Assembly (NCBI RefSeq): GCF_035046505.1
Contig: NC_089821.1
Location: 174,562,031-174,626,030, forward strand
Source: Tiliqua scincoides
Taxonomy: Eukaryota > Chordata > Lepidosauria > Squamata > Scincidae
Length of the DNA: 64,000 bases
Direction of reading: 5' to 3'
Both the position numbers and the translations under genes were made by a program. Below, piece after piece: positions 33,289 to 44,661 of this stretch (within the stretch, counting starts at the first letter, position 1; the number at the start of each line of letters is the position of its first letter). A model generated the notes under the pieces. It was not told the origin of the DNA. It was given only the letters and a program-made list of their open reading frames with translations, and searched no databases.

Positions 33289-34202
33289 GGTCTCTAAATC
33301 AGGGTCTGTTACCAGAAATTCCAGCCCTACTTAGGCATGCCAAGGATTGAAGCTGGGAATGGGACCTTATTAAACTTCCTTAAGATGTTGTGTTTTTCTG
33401 GGGGCATTGATAAAATTATTGTGACATTTTGAGGTTCTTTCTTTCTGCTTCCCAGGCCAAACAATGTATAATTTTATAAACCCCTAGTTTCTTCCCAGCC
33501 TTAATACCCCACTTTCCTCACCTTTTTTCCCAAACTAAAAAGCTTCTGATTACTTTAGTACCCCTTCTTTGCACCTTTGCTCTTTGTACAATGTAGATAG
33601 TTCTTTGTACCTTTCCCCATGATATCCTTAGGAGATGGAATTGCACTTACAAGTATCACTTCTGCCTGCACAGCACAAGTGCCTGGCTTCTCTCCTTACA
33701 GATTGCTTCTATTTGTGATGTGCACTTATGTCTGACTTCCAAGCATCATTCTGTCAGCAACAGGCACACATTGCCTGGGTTCACTCCAGCAGGAATCAAA
33801 GGAGATAACCAAAGGAAGGGATAGGTGCATGAAAACTTTTCAGTTGTGTGGGGCTTCTCTTACAGGTGCATGGCTGCACAGATTACATGAAGCAGTACTT
33901 GCCAGGTTACATGCAATCCCCCAGATTACATGCATCCCCCCATGAAAAGGGGGATGTACTTTTCACAACAAGAAAAGGCTATAATGTTTGGGGCTTTTCT
34001 GTTTAGAAGGAAGATAACACAAGACCCAGGGGTCATCCCATGAAACTAACCAGCAGGAGATTTAGCCTGGGTAAAAGGATGTACTAATTCACACAGCATA
34101 TAACTATGTGTATACAAAATTTGCTACTCCAAGATGTGGTGATGACTACTAAGATAAGTGTAAAAGGGGTTCAGACAAATGGATTGAGGAATAGGCTATC
34201 AG
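33289..34202. other. Unannotated sequence
   Basis: Contains short direct repeats of a cagattacatg-type motif (33875-33930). Whether this belongs to the element that follows is unknown. Confidence 0.45.
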
Positions 34203-34450
34203 TGTGTAGTATCGTGGGTCCATATGCAATAAACACAGACCAATTAGCATCCACTTCTCCAGTTTATTCCATTGGTCAAAAACAGCACACCAACAAAGGC
34301 AATAGCTCAGCCTATATTCCCATAACTCCACCCCCAAAAATCCCTACAGATCATCCACACCTGTTGCAAAGCTCTGGGCTAACAGACTAATTACTCACTC
34401 CCAGTTACTCACAAACCCTCTTCTTTCAATTAACTCCTTCATACACAACA
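34203..34450 (-). mobile_element. Candidate short solo LTR (fossil), minus strand
   Basis: Read on the minus strand, the 248-bp block begins TGTTGTGTA and ends TACTACACA (TG...CA with short imperfect inverted ends). It has an AATAAA signal about 50 bp before the 3' end and a CCAAT-like box upstream. No internal retroelement genes are next to it. The flanks do not give a convincing 4-6 bp duplication, so this is tentative. Confidence 0.35.
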
Positions 34451-35033
34451 AGTGGCTATTGGATTAGTCGTGCTAACTCCAGGCCATAGTTTTCTGAACA
34501 TGAGGTGGGGGAGAGCAGTGATGGAAGAGATGTATGTCTGTCTCCTGTTGCTGGGCTTTTCAGAGGCACCTGGTTGGCTCTTATAAGAAACAAAATGCTG
34601 GAATAGATGGGACACTGATGTCATCCAGTGAGACTCTTCTTATGAGTGAGAAACCTTTGAAGCCTATCCCTTTTGAAGCCTAGGGGTCACCCCAAGACAT
34701 CCTGCGGCAAGCAACAGCAGATGAAGAAATGAACAGGCCTTGTGTGTGAACACCCCACAGGCTGCCATTGCATTTTACCAACTCATCAAAAGAAATACAC
34801 TATAAGACACAGATAGCAGCAATTTACGTGTTGGCACTTTTATTTTAAGATAGTTCTTAAAAATAGGCAGGTGTGAATAAGGAGAATATCCTCATTTTGG
34901 TATAGATGTTTCACTTTGCATACATTTAGGCAACTGCCTCAGAGAGCGAATTGATAGCAAAGGTTCAAATCTAAGCTCAATAAAATGAAATTTAAGGGGT
35001 AGTCTTAAACAGATTGGCTAATCTGTCTCAGTC
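34451..35033. other. Unannotated sequence
   Basis: No feature recognised. Confidence 0.5.
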
Positions 35034-35036
35034 TAA

Positions 35037-35119
35037 GGCTGCAATCCTAACCATACTTTCCTGAGAGTAAGCCCCATTGAACAAAATAGGACTTACCAGA
35101 CCTGGTTAGGATTGTGCCC
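35037..35119. mobile_element. Hairpin MITE, class H, with exact TAA duplication
   Basis: Ends GGCTGCAATCCTAACCATAC and, inverted, GGGCACAATCCTAACCAGG, flanked by TAA on each side (35034-35036, 35120-35122). Its ends combine the class-H and class-C terminal variants. Confidence 0.85.
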
Positions 35120-35122
35120 TAA

Positions 35123-35510
35123 ATCTATCTCAAATGGTTGTTGAGAAAATGGAATTAGATTAACCCCATGAATACCACATGGAGCTTTTTGAAGATATGT
35201 TTGATACAAATGTGATATATACATCAGCACACCTTAAAACTGAAAGGGAACAAAGGCATACTATGATGAAGATATGACTATTAAAACGTAACAATATAAA
35301 TTACTTATGGATGATTAGCCCCCCCAAAAGTGACTTGGTAGAACAGTTCTTGCACTATAATCTTGGTGGATGCTTCATGCTGAGCAAAAAAAGAGAGTAT
35401 ACCCACAGCTTTCAGTTGCTCTGGTATTAGATTGTTACATTTTGAAGGTAATAAGTAAAGACTATACTTGCAAATGAAATACAATTTAATTTAGTCTTTA
35501 ATTTAATTTT
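35123..35510. other. AT-rich unique sequence
   Basis: No feature recognised. Confidence 0.5.
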
Positions 35511-35514
35511 AACA

Positions 35515-35770
35515 TCTTTTTAAACATCTTTTAATATCTTTTTTAACATCTGGTTACAGGCCTGATCCTTTTCTAATTTGCTGCACTATGCTCTTTCACC
35601 TGGTTATTTTTTTCTTATCTGACTACTGTTTTTATGATATGTTATGTTTTTATTTGTTTTTAAATTGTTTTGTAAGTTGTTTTTTAACCTTGTTTGTAAG
35701 CCACCTTGAGTCCCTTCGGGGAGAAAGGTGGGGTAAAAATAAAGTTAATAATAATAATAATAATAATAAT
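35515..35770 (+). mobile_element. LINE 3' end (L2-like), plus strand, with (TAA)n tail
   Basis: T-rich leader followed by GTAAGCCACCTTGAGTCCC, a TTCGGGGAGAAAGG stem and GTGGGGTAAAAATAAA, then a (TAA)n tail at 35747-35770. Typical of L2-type tails and of SINEs that borrow them. Confidence 0.6.
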
Positions 35771-36371
35771 CCACTAATTTTTCCTTCTCCTTTTACCTTC
35801 TTCTCTACAAGAATTACATGTTGACTATGAAGTTCCAAAGGCAAATAAATGCAGTTTTAAAACTGCTAGCCAACAGATAATTAAATTAAAGGTGCATGTC
35901 AGAGAAGCAAAACAAAAGAAAACAAAATTTTGTGACAGTGACCTGTATTAGAATATAAATTCATTTCCGAAAGGAAAAGAAGAGATGCAATCAAACTGGA
36001 ATGAGTAGCTTAACATATGTCACTGGTAACAATCATGCTTTGATAAAGGGATAAAATAGGTTTTCTAAAGCTGATTGACAAGGGATGCACAAAAGAATAT
36101 GAGGATGATGTCATCACTTTTATTGATGGTAATAACATTTGAGACTTTTAAAAGTATGTTATGCACTCCCTCCTCCTCTGAGCAATAAGAAGTTCCTTGG
36201 GGTGGTTCAACCTGGAGAGATTGCTAGAGGACTGGATGTAATGTTGTTCTTGTTTACAAATATGCAAATAATGCACAAGAGGGCAAGAGGCATGCAAGCT
36301 CCTACAAGGCAGCAGGTCGACTAGCTCATATCAGATCCCTAGAAAGAGTCACTTCTGGACCCCAAGGTTAC
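35771..36371. other. Unannotated sequence
   Basis: AT-rich, nothing recognised. Confidence 0.5.
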
Positions 36372-37548
36372 AAGCCGTCTATCCAACTTTACAGTGCTGA
36401 TGCAGCCATGCTAATGGGGCATGCATTGCATTCCAGGGATGGGAACTCAAGTCAGGTGACTGAAGTCTTCATTACGAAGATCAGTGTTTTTCACTGACTC
36501 ATGTACACTCAAGTCACGCATGTGGAAGACTTGGCAAAACACTCAAGTCAAGTGTCCCTCACGCAGCACTCGGTCATCACATGTGCAGATTCAAGTCTGT
36601 CTGTATCTGGGTGTGATTGTTTACTGTTTTTGCAGCGTGAAAAACTTGTGGGGCCATCATTCAGATCGGGAGAGCAGCAGGGAAACTCCAGCCAGGACAC
36701 AGGGAAAAGTTACTGTTTTGGTTTTGCTTTTGCATCGGGCCGGAGACGTGAGCGGTTTCTCTTGCCCATCTCTAAAGGAACCAATGGTCATTGGATGTAG
36801 AATGGGCAGTATGGTTTTTTTTCCTTTGGTTGAGGCAGGGCAGAAGAAGGAGCCCAAGGGGGTTCTTGCCTTAGGATTGGCTGGAGAAGCCTAGGGAGAA
36901 AGGAGACAGGGAAGTGAGGGGGTTGGGTTTGTAGAGATCATGCTTTCCAATTGAATCGCTGCTGTGAGCTCCATTCTTACTTGGGGGGAGGAAGCCCCAT
37001 TGAATGTACAGCTGCAGTGGGACTACTTCTAAGTACTGCTGCAAAGGAATGGGTCATTCTGGTAAACCTTGCAGCTGCTGCACATGACCCTCCTCCCTCT
37101 TGCCGTTTCTGTCCCTACTCTCACGCAGTCCATCCCACACTCTTCTGCACTCTTTACAGATGGAATTGGGCAGCAGGGGAGTGGTTAAAGAGAACTCCAA
37201 CATGCACACACACACACACCCCAGCAGCAGAGCCATTTCCCCCCCCCCCCCCGCACCTGACACTTGTATCAAAAAAACTTGTGACTTGAGTCTTTTCAAG
37301 TCACAAAAACACTCCAGTCAACTCGGAAACTGCTCCCCATTAGGACTCATTTTTGACTCGAGTCACAGGGAGTGGAGACTTGTGACTTGACTCAAGTCAA
37401 GCTGCATTGGATTTTCATATCTCTGCTGCATTATGTGGTCGGAAGGCAGTCACACAGCTCTTCTCAAGGTAAGGGAATATTTGTTCCTTTACTTCAGGGT
37501 TGCATTGTGGCTCCATCAGCACTGGAAAGTTGGTTAGGATTGGGCCCT
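36372..37548. mobile_element. Short MITE, class A, split by a hAT element
   Basis: Left piece 36372-36433 (TATCCAACTTTACAGTGCTG, then GCAGCCATGCTAATGGGG) and right piece 37434-37548 (GTAAGGGAATATTTG hairpin, CATCAGCACTGGAAAGTTGG, GATTGGGCCC before TCA) join into one ordinary class-A element once the 992-bp insertion is set aside. Confidence 0.8.
36434..37425. mobile_element. hAT element (992 bp), non-autonomous, nested in a class-A MITE
   Basis: Ends CAGGGATGGGAACTCAAGTC and, inverted, CAGAGATATGAAAATCC. Flanks TTGCATTC (36426-36433) and CTGCATTA (37426-37433) match at six of eight. Both subterminal regions are crowded with the 10-bp motif GACTTGAGTC and variants (36450-36600, 37275-37400), likely transposase-binding repeats. 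The 136-codon ORF at 36484-36894 has no transposase features. Confidence 0.8.
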
Positions 37549-38239
37549 CAGTCTGAGTCAAACTATGGATTTACTGTTTCGTCACCTTCACATGCTTACA
37601 TCAGATGGTTGTGCAGCAGAAAGGACCAAACCTCTTCTAAACTCTGATAACTATTACATCTGATACATACTATTAGTGTGTGTGTATACACACACACACA
37701 CACTAATAGTATATTAGACTAGATGTAATACATCTATTACATCTAATAGATAACATCTATTCTCCCAAAAGAGATCACCAGCTACTTCCCAACCATTAAC
37801 TCCCATTAACAACTTCGTAGAAACATCATCTTAGGTTCCCTGGGCTATTAGCCAGACATCTGCCAAATGAAAGAAATGGCCGGTCATTAGTCCTTATAGT
37901 TCTGTTGACTCAAAAGATGTATACTGTAAACAATGAATACAGAGGTTTCTAAAACAGCCCCATTTATCTTGTGCCCTTAAGAAAACAAACACTTAAATAA
38001 ATAAGTAAACAATTAAACAAGTAAAGTTTGTGGAAAATCAGAAAAATGTCAAAAGTTGGAAAATGCATAAGGAAAGCAGTCTTTGAGGTACAAATGAAAC
38101 ATAAGCAAATATTGACTTTGGAACTCTGTCAGAGTTGGCATTGACTTGAGCTGCTCTGGATTTGTTCACTGACAACCCAAGCTTATCAGGCTGTGGCTTT
38201 GCTGAAATGCACATTCCATCAACGTGGTGCACTGTATAG
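37549..38239. other. Unannotated, with a CA/TG palindrome
   Basis: 37669-37710 is a near-perfect palindrome built of (TG)n then (CA)n between ACTATTAG and CTAATAGT. Short ATCTATTACATCTA repeats follow to about 37760. No gene seen. Confidence 0.6.
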
Positions 38240-38698
38240 CTGTTGCAAAACGCTGTTCACCATTGAGTGCAGCCAGGCTGCTGTTTGCAAATGACACCTG
38301 GCCATACCTATGCAACAGCAGTCACCAGGTGAGCCCCAAAACACTAAGCTGGTGCAGGGGTGGGCAGTGGATGAAGGCAGGCGGAATGGACTGAGGACCA
38401 GGGTAGAGCAGTGGCGTGTCAAGAGAAGGAAGGGGATAGATATTGGCAACAGCAGCTCTGGAAGTATCCCCCTTCCCAGCCTCAGTCTATCTATCTGGGT
38501 CCACTCAAACTTGTGCCAGTAATCTGAGCAGATACATTGGAGCAGTGGAGGCTTACCCTAGGGCACGGGAACAAATGTTACATTACCCTTACCTGAAGAA
38601 GGTCTCTGTAACTGTTCCCCCAAAGGATACAGCGCTTGTTCCAGTGGCATGGCTGCTTGATGGTGGTGGTGGTGGGGGGTTAGACAGGATCGGGTTGT
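38240..38698. mobile_element. Class-B/A mosaic MITE
   Basis: Left part class B (GGCCATACCTATGCAACAGC, GGATAGATATTGGCAAC); right part class A (ACGGGAACAAATGTTAC, CTCTGTAACTGTTCCCCC, GGATACAGCGCTTGTTCC), ending GACAGGATCGGGTTG before TCA. Confidence 0.5.
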
Positions 38699-39376
38699 CA
38701 GACTATTTTGTTCCATTTCTCTTCTTCGTAGATCTCTTGCTTTTGCAGTGAGAGTCTCTGTGAAGAGTCACTCTGAAGCGCAATAAGACAAGACAGGTGT
38801 CCTCTTTAATGGGACTATGCCTTCTAATATCTAGGACTGGTGCTATGAACTGGCTCACATCTGGGCTCTTCTTCTCTTAGCCATGTTTGTTAAAAGGAAT
38901 GTGAGAGTGTCACACCCAGCTTAGTTACCTAGAAATTCCAATCCTGAATAAGTAAAAGCTAGCAAATCCCAAGAGAATGCCTCCAGCTTAACCCTAAGGC
39001 TAAACCCAGTGAGACTGCATGGGGGGGGGGGGGAATGGTTTCTATCTCACTGCCTTCAATGCCGCAGCTGAAAACTACATCTGGTCATGTGGGTCCATAT
39101 GGTGATGTGAGTGATACATTCATGGAATGTTACCGGTTCCGTGGTGTCTTCACATCTTGTCTTTTTAAACAACCAAAACTTCATTGAAGTTCTTGGGCTA
39201 CAATCTAGAATAAAACAGATGATTGTGATAACATAAAATCTATATTCTCCATAACGGAAACAACACACAAATCCTCTGTAATGATGTGCCTTTAACATGA
39301 ACACATGGACACATGGGATAGCACTCTGGCATCTCCTACCATCTTCCAGGTAGAGTGAATGGGAAGACTTAGAGTA
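38699..39376. other. Unannotated sequence
   Basis: A G-run lies at 39021-39033. No feature recognised. Confidence 0.5.
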
Positions 39377-39379
39377 AAT

Positions 39380-39469
39380 GGCTGCAATCCTAACCACACT
39401 TTCCTGAGAGAAAGCCCCATTGAACAAAATAGGACTTACTTCTGAGTAGACCTGGTTAGGATTGTGCCC
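39380..39469. mobile_element. Hairpin MITE, class H, with 3-bp duplication AAT
   Basis: Ends GGCTGCAATCCTAACCACAC and, inverted, GGGCACAATCCTAACCAGG, flanked by AAT on both sides. Very close in sequence to the copy at 35037-35119 (both carry AACAAAATAGGACTTAC), so the two form a subfamily. Confidence 0.85.
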
Positions 39470-39472
39470 AAT

Positions 39473-41079
39473 GCTTGTGTTCATGTCAAAACAGCCATAT
39501 TAAGAGGTGCAATAAAAAGTAAAAACAAGAGTTATTTGCATGGGAACACACCACCAAGCCGCCTAAGCATTGAGGTGAACAGGGGGTAAAGCTATTTGAC
39601 CAGACAGTCATCCAACATTCAAGTGTTCTGTGGTGCATCATCCTTTTGTGAAGAAGCAATGGAAGAAAGCATAGTAAGTGTCAGCAAAGGCAGTGCCAAG
39701 AGTCAGCCACATCAGGCTATGGCCAAGAGTTTGACTGGCTGGGCGGACCCCTGATCATTCCCTGTACTGGTGGCAGAGGTGGAGTGAGGCAACTGAAAGA
39801 TTTGTGCCACCACTGTTTTAACCCCACAACCCATCTACAAATGGGATGCCCCCCCCCCAAGGTTCTCTCTGAGGGTGGGAAAGAGCAACTCTGCCCCATG
39901 AGAGAGCTTTGTGCAGGGCTCCTAAAGCCTTTTCCAGCTCTGATTGTGAGGGTCAGACTGTGGGCAAGGGAAACCACACCCAAATCCAAACCTGAAGGGT
40001 CAGTGTTTCAGTTTAGTGTCTTCTTCTCAGTGTTTACAAGGGCAGCATTCTGTGCTGGGAAAGATTAGAAGTAGAGAGGAATGCTCTGGTTAGGGTTCGC
40101 CTAGATTTGGAAATATTTCAGTTTTTACCCTCCACCGAATTGGCCATTACAATTTGAATTATGATTATATCCATTACAATTACATCCCTTGAAAAGAGTA
40201 CATGACCCAAGCACCATTTCCTCTCAGGGGTCCATGCCGGTGCATAGACACCTTTGGTAGCTGTGCATCATTGTGACATGTTACAACATTGCCTCCTCCT
40301 CACTGCATGGCTAGCCAAATACCCAGTCTGCAAAGGTTTGGTGTGCAGGGGCTGGGCTGGGCTGGGCAAAGAAGGCCACTGCTTGAACTGTAGTGTGGCT
40401 GCATTGCTCACAGTCCACTAGACTATTTCCTGTAATTCCTGAGCATTACATTTCAGGCCCTGGAGTCACTTACCAAATCACAGAGCATCGTAACAGGGTG
40501 AACAAACAGTTATCTATGAATTAGTACTAACCAGGCTGCTGTGCCCAAGATTTGTCTCTGAGAGAGTGAAAACCAACCAGCTACTCACCTGTTCCAGTTT
40601 TCTTAAAAGTGGGAGCATGAAGTTGAAAATAAACCAGCATGCTGGACAAAATGACTGATCTTGTCCAACCATCTAAATGACCTTATAAGTCATGTGTCTC
40701 CTGTTTGTATAATTTCAGCTTACTGTGGCAGGACTGGGGGACCCGTTGAACTTCAGCACAGTTGACATTTCCATTAGAAGAGCTGACAACTTTGAAGGCC
40801 AAATAACAGATAATTGACGCAAAAAGATATGCTTTTCATAAAAATATAATTTTGCTTCAATCCTGAGCGACACCTGAGGCTTTATGCTGTCTAGATTAAA
40901 TGTTTCTTAGCACATACGTCTGCAAAGTGTAAAAGAAAGTGTTCTTTCACACTTTCACTGTAGGCAAAGTAACTGAACAGCAGCTACCGTCTGTACCAAA
41001 AGCTGTATGTATTATATATATCAGACCAGATATTACATATATATTAAATTTTACTTAAATTCTTGGACTGTAAGAATAC
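39473..41079. other. Unannotated sequence
   Basis: 1.6 kb of mixed sequence with no recognised exon or repeat; a C-run lies at 39850. Confidence 0.45.
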
Positions 41080-41082
41080 TAA

Positions 41083-41485
41083 CAGCCCAGTTCTGAGCTT
41101 CCCAGCACCCGCTGAAGCAGCAGCGCCAAAGCAGCAACTGCTGCATCCAGCAGGTGCTGGGAAGCAGCTGGAGGTCTCCTCAAGGGAAACCCCAAGCCCT
41201 GCAATGGTCTTCTCAAGTCTGCACCAGCTATTTTGCAGAGCAGAGCTCTGTCAATCCCACCCTCCTTCCACCCTGGTTCTTCCCCCCACCCTCCTCCCAC
41301 CCTCCCTGTTCCCCCACTCAGTTTCTATGACCCCCAGTGGTAGCATGTCCTCTTCCTACTGGTGCTGGGCCCAGTGCCTGACTGGTGTAGGTCCAGCACC
41401 AGTGCTCCTTAATTGGCAGGTGCTGTAAACATGCTTTACGGCACATTTACAACACCCAGCACTGGCTGATTTTAGGATTGGGCCC
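41083..41485. mobile_element. MITE, class D (403 bp), exact TAA duplication
   Basis: Ends CAGCCCAGTTCTGAGC and, inverted, GGGCCCAATCCTAAAATCA; TAA at 41080-41082 and 41486-41488. Contains the AGCAGCAGCGCCAAAGCAGC module, a pyrimidine-rich body (41265-41320) and TGCTTTACGGCACATTTACA near the right end. Confidence 0.8.
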
Positions 41486-41503
41486 TAAGTAAGTACTTTC
41501 AGA

Positions 41504-41661
41504 CAGCCCAATACTAACGAACTTCCCAGTGCTGATGCAGCCACAGTGTAGTCCCAAGGTAAGGGAACAAATGAAGGAGGCTTTCATGACTGCCCCAAAC
41601 ACAGAATGCAGTGCATTGATATGACTGCATCAGTGCTGGAAAGTTGGTTAGGACTGGGCTA
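41504..41661. mobile_element. Short MITE, class A (158 bp)
   Basis: Inverted ends CAGCCCAATACTAACGAAC and AGCCCAGTCCTAACCAAC, then CCCAGTGCTGATGCAGCC mirrored by GGAAAGTTG / CAGTGCTGG. Flanks AGA and TCA. Lies 16 bp from the class-D element. Confidence 0.75.
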
Positions 41662-41689
41662 TCAATGTGGATTCTACGAATATACTTCT

Positions 41690-42110
41690 GGCTGGCCCTC
41701 AGTCTGAATTCTTTACTTCTGTTGATGCAGCAGAGAATTGCTTTTACCTTTTTGTGCTACCGTATCATACTGCCTAATCATGTTTAGCTTGCCATCTCAT
41801 GAAACACCTTGGTCTTTTACGCCTAATAAAGGTTTTTGAAATTGAATTGGTCTTTTTCCACACATACTACTGCAATTATCTCCAATCCTATATTTGTGCC
41901 TCTGATATTCCTACCCCAATGCAGAACTTTACATATACCCCTCTTGCAATTTATTTTGTTCACATTTGCCCAGTTCTCTATACTACCAAAATATTCTTGG
42001 ATCATGTTCCTGTTCTCTAGGATTTTAGTGAAACCTTCCAATTTAGTGTCATCTGCAAATTTGATGGGTTCCCTCTACTCCTTCATTCAAGTTATGTACT
42101 CGAAATATAA
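41690..42110 (-). mobile_element. CR1-type LINE RT fragment, minus strand
   Basis: On the minus strand one frame reads [12 protein letters not shown] (RT motif FADD), IQEYFGSIENWANVNK and KCKVLHWGRN-like sequence (GICKVLHWGRN), the standard CR1 order after the catalytic motif. Downstream, in another frame, CINRSKEFRL-like sequence preserves the next conserved block (about 41720). No 5' half or 3' tail is present. It belongs to a different CR1 lineage from the copy at 51563-52954. Confidence 0.75.
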
Positions 42111-42584
42111 TTTTGAGTAGGGATGTAAGGGACTTCAGTTTTATATATATGCTTCAGGTAGTCTAGGTATAGTTCCACTGAGTAAACTGGAGTGACTCCG
42201 ATTCAGACCATAATTTGGTGCAAATGCAGCATTATTAAACTCATCCTACATTTCATCCCTCTGGTGACTGCATTTCACAGCAAGGTGAACTGAGTTCATG
42301 CAGCAATTAATAAATGTATAAAGCATTTTGGGGATGAAAGGCTCTCCATTAATGTAAGATCATTATCATTATTGCAAGAAAGACTATTCTCACAGCCTTT
42401 GTAGTTTTGTTGGAAGTGAAAAAAGCATCTCATCACTTCAAAGTATGTTTAAGCTGACTTTACAGTTCCATTTGCATCCCAAGATAGTTTGCATATAAGT
42501 GGTGGAACCTTTTTAACCTGGTCAGCTTCCATCTATAACTTGGTCCCATTCCCAGTTCTCCAATAGAACTGTGATGCAAGCATC
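42111..42584. other. Unannotated AT-rich sequence
   Basis: No feature recognised. Confidence 0.5.
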
Positions 42585-42587
42585 TTA

Positions 42588-43050
42588 CAGCACAGTCCTA
42601 CCTAATTTCCCAAACAATGATGCAGCAGTGGTGGACCTGGGGTGGGGGCAGAGGGGGCAAAATCCCCGGGCACCACATTCACCACGCCCCCACTGCTGCT
42701 GCCTCCGCCCACCACACCACCCTGCCCCACTTGCCTGTTGGAGCTGTTCCACGAAGCATCACGTTACACTCAGCAACACATGGAAAGACTTCTGAGGCTA
42801 CTTGTGTGATCTTAAGCAATACTTCTGGTTTTGTCAGGAAACCGCAAGAAGCCTCAGAAGCCTTTTTGAGTGATGCTGTGCATTGCGTGAGGCTCCGTTG
42901 GCCTCGGTGAATATCCCGGGGAGGTGGTATGATGTGGGAGCAGCATGTTGCAGACCTACTGTGATGCAGCCATGCCAACAGAGTGCATGCTGCATCTCAC
43001 AGGGGAGTTTTGGGTGAGAAGTCCTCCTCAGAGTAAGGGAAGATTTGTTC
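42588..43050. mobile_element. Short MITE, class A, split by a hAT MITE
   Basis: Left piece CAGCACAGTCCTACCTAATT to 42617 after TTA; right piece from 42962 with GCAGCCATGCCAACAGAGTG, GCTGCATCTCACAGG, then AGTAAGGGAAGATTTG. The right end is worn, so 43050 is approximate. Confidence 0.7.
42626..42961. mobile_element. hAT MITE, family hAT-1 (336 bp), exact 8-bp duplication
   Basis: Flanked by TGATGCAG on both sides (42618-42625, 42962-42969). Ends CAGTGGTGGACCTGGGG and, inverted, CAGTAGGTCTGCAACATG. It shares GGGGCAAAATCCCC and the TTCTGGTTTTGTCAGGAAAC segment with copies at 7302 and 15702. Confidence 0.85.
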
Positions 43051-44165
43051 TACTCAGGCCTGTTCCAGCTATACAACTAGTGCAAGTCTGAGTGGACACA
43101 CAAAGGCAGATCAAGGCTCGGAAGAGGGATATTGGTGTTACTGCTGCCACTGAATCTGCCATCTTCCAACAAATGCATGCACAATCATATCAAGATTGTT
43201 TATTGCAATGTTTCATCGATGTGCATATAGGCAATGGTAAAGTTAGGGAGGAAATCATGATTGCTGGCTCAAGACTGCTGGGAAAAATATTTAAGATGCA
43301 ACATGGCAAGTTTAACAATCAAAGCTCTGGGATCTGACCATGGGACTGACTAGGAGACATGTCCGGTCTACCCATAACACAAATGGGATAGCTTGCTCCT
43401 AGGAGTTAATCTTGAAAGGGATTCTACAGACATTGTATAAGGCCCTCCTGCCACTACTGTTTGTTCCACATATATGACTGCCTGTTTCCAGACCTACATT
43501 CTTCCTTACCGATTAGCAGAATGTCCTGCAAGGCTTATTGGCAAGTGTGGTGGAGGCAGAACACAGGATTTCTGAGTGAGAGGACAGCCATAGGGATACT
43601 AAATCCCAGCCAGCAAAGAACAGTAATGGTATTAAGGGTCTTAAAGCTGAATTAATTGATTTGGATTGCCACACATGGCAGTGTAAAATCAGGACGATGG
43701 GTGTCTCTGAGGGGGCCAAAAGAGATAATCCCTCCAAAATGTGTTACAATACTCTTGAGTTATTCTCTGGCAGGTCTAGCCTCTGTTGGGCTACAAAATG
43801 AACACACTGATTCCTGGTAGCAAGACCTGTGTTAGGCATTGGAAACACACAGCCATCATGGAAATTATTACGGAGATTTGGGGTGATGTCTTGCAGCCAA
43901 AAAACGTATTTTTGAGAAGCAGTGGCCAGGATGAAGCTGAGACTAGGATCTGTGCTGGCAGGAGCATTCAGGGTACATAGCACAGTGAAAAACAGCTGTG
44001 CTGGGGGGGTAGTGGAAAATTATCTTAACACATCCATGAACTTCTTCTCAGGAGCAGGTGTGGTAATATTTACCTCACAAACTAGTGCAATGATAGGGAG
44101 TGACCAGGTAGTCAGGTTATATGCCCTGCAAGCAATATATCACTTGGCAAAGCAGCATCTTTAAT
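43051..44165. other. Unannotated sequence
   Basis: 1.1 kb with several 60-80 codon ORFs on plus; none shows a domain I recognise. A class-B piece (CCAGCTATACAACTAGTGCA, 43070-43090) is at the start. Confidence 0.4.
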
Positions 44166-44183
44166 CACTCACTCACTCCTTCA

Positions 44184-44661
44184 CAGCCCAATCCTATGCA
44201 GGATTGGGCTGCCAGCCGTAGCTCTTCTGCTGTCGGAAAATGGCCAGCAGTGCATGGTGCACTACATCAGTGACCATTTTATGAGCTCTGCCACAAGAGG
44301 TGGCAGAGCTCCCCATCTGTAACAGGACCTGTTCACATGCACTGGAGCAGGTAAGGCTGTGGAGAAAGTGGGAAAGGGACAAAACGGGGTGGGAAAAATG
44401 AAAGGAATGGGAACAAAGGGGGCTGTGGGGATCCAGCAGGGATGGCATGTGTTGGATCCTATCTTCCCTTTTGGAAGTCTACCTGCCCCTTTCTCTCCTT
44501 GGACTTGCGGCAGCTATAGAACTGTTGCAGACTCAGGAGATGCATTGAGGGATGGGAGGCTTATGGGGAAGTAAGGGGATGTACATCCCCTTTCCCGTCA
44601 GAATACTCCCAATCCACCCCTCTGCTGGATACAGTGTGAGGGGAAAGCTAGGATTGGGCAC
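44184..44661. mobile_element. Large MITE, class B (about 478 bp), with palindromic start
   Basis: After TCA the element begins with a perfect 28-bp palindrome (44184-44211) made of CAGCCCAATCCT, a 4-bp ATGC centre, and its exact reverse complement. Body: AAAATGGCCAGCAGTGC, a GAGCTCTGCCACAAGAGG / GGCAGAGCTC hairpin, GCACTGGAGCAGGTAAGGC, a purine-rich tract, a GGGGATGTACATCCCC palindrome, ending CTAGGATTGGGCA. A (CTCA)n tract begins immediately to the right. Confidence 0.7.

Noticed and set aside
37054-37390. Overlapping ORFs of 80-112 codons on both strands
   Set aside because: They sit in the interior of the hAT at 36434-37425, with CA-repeat and C-run translations and no transposase motifs.
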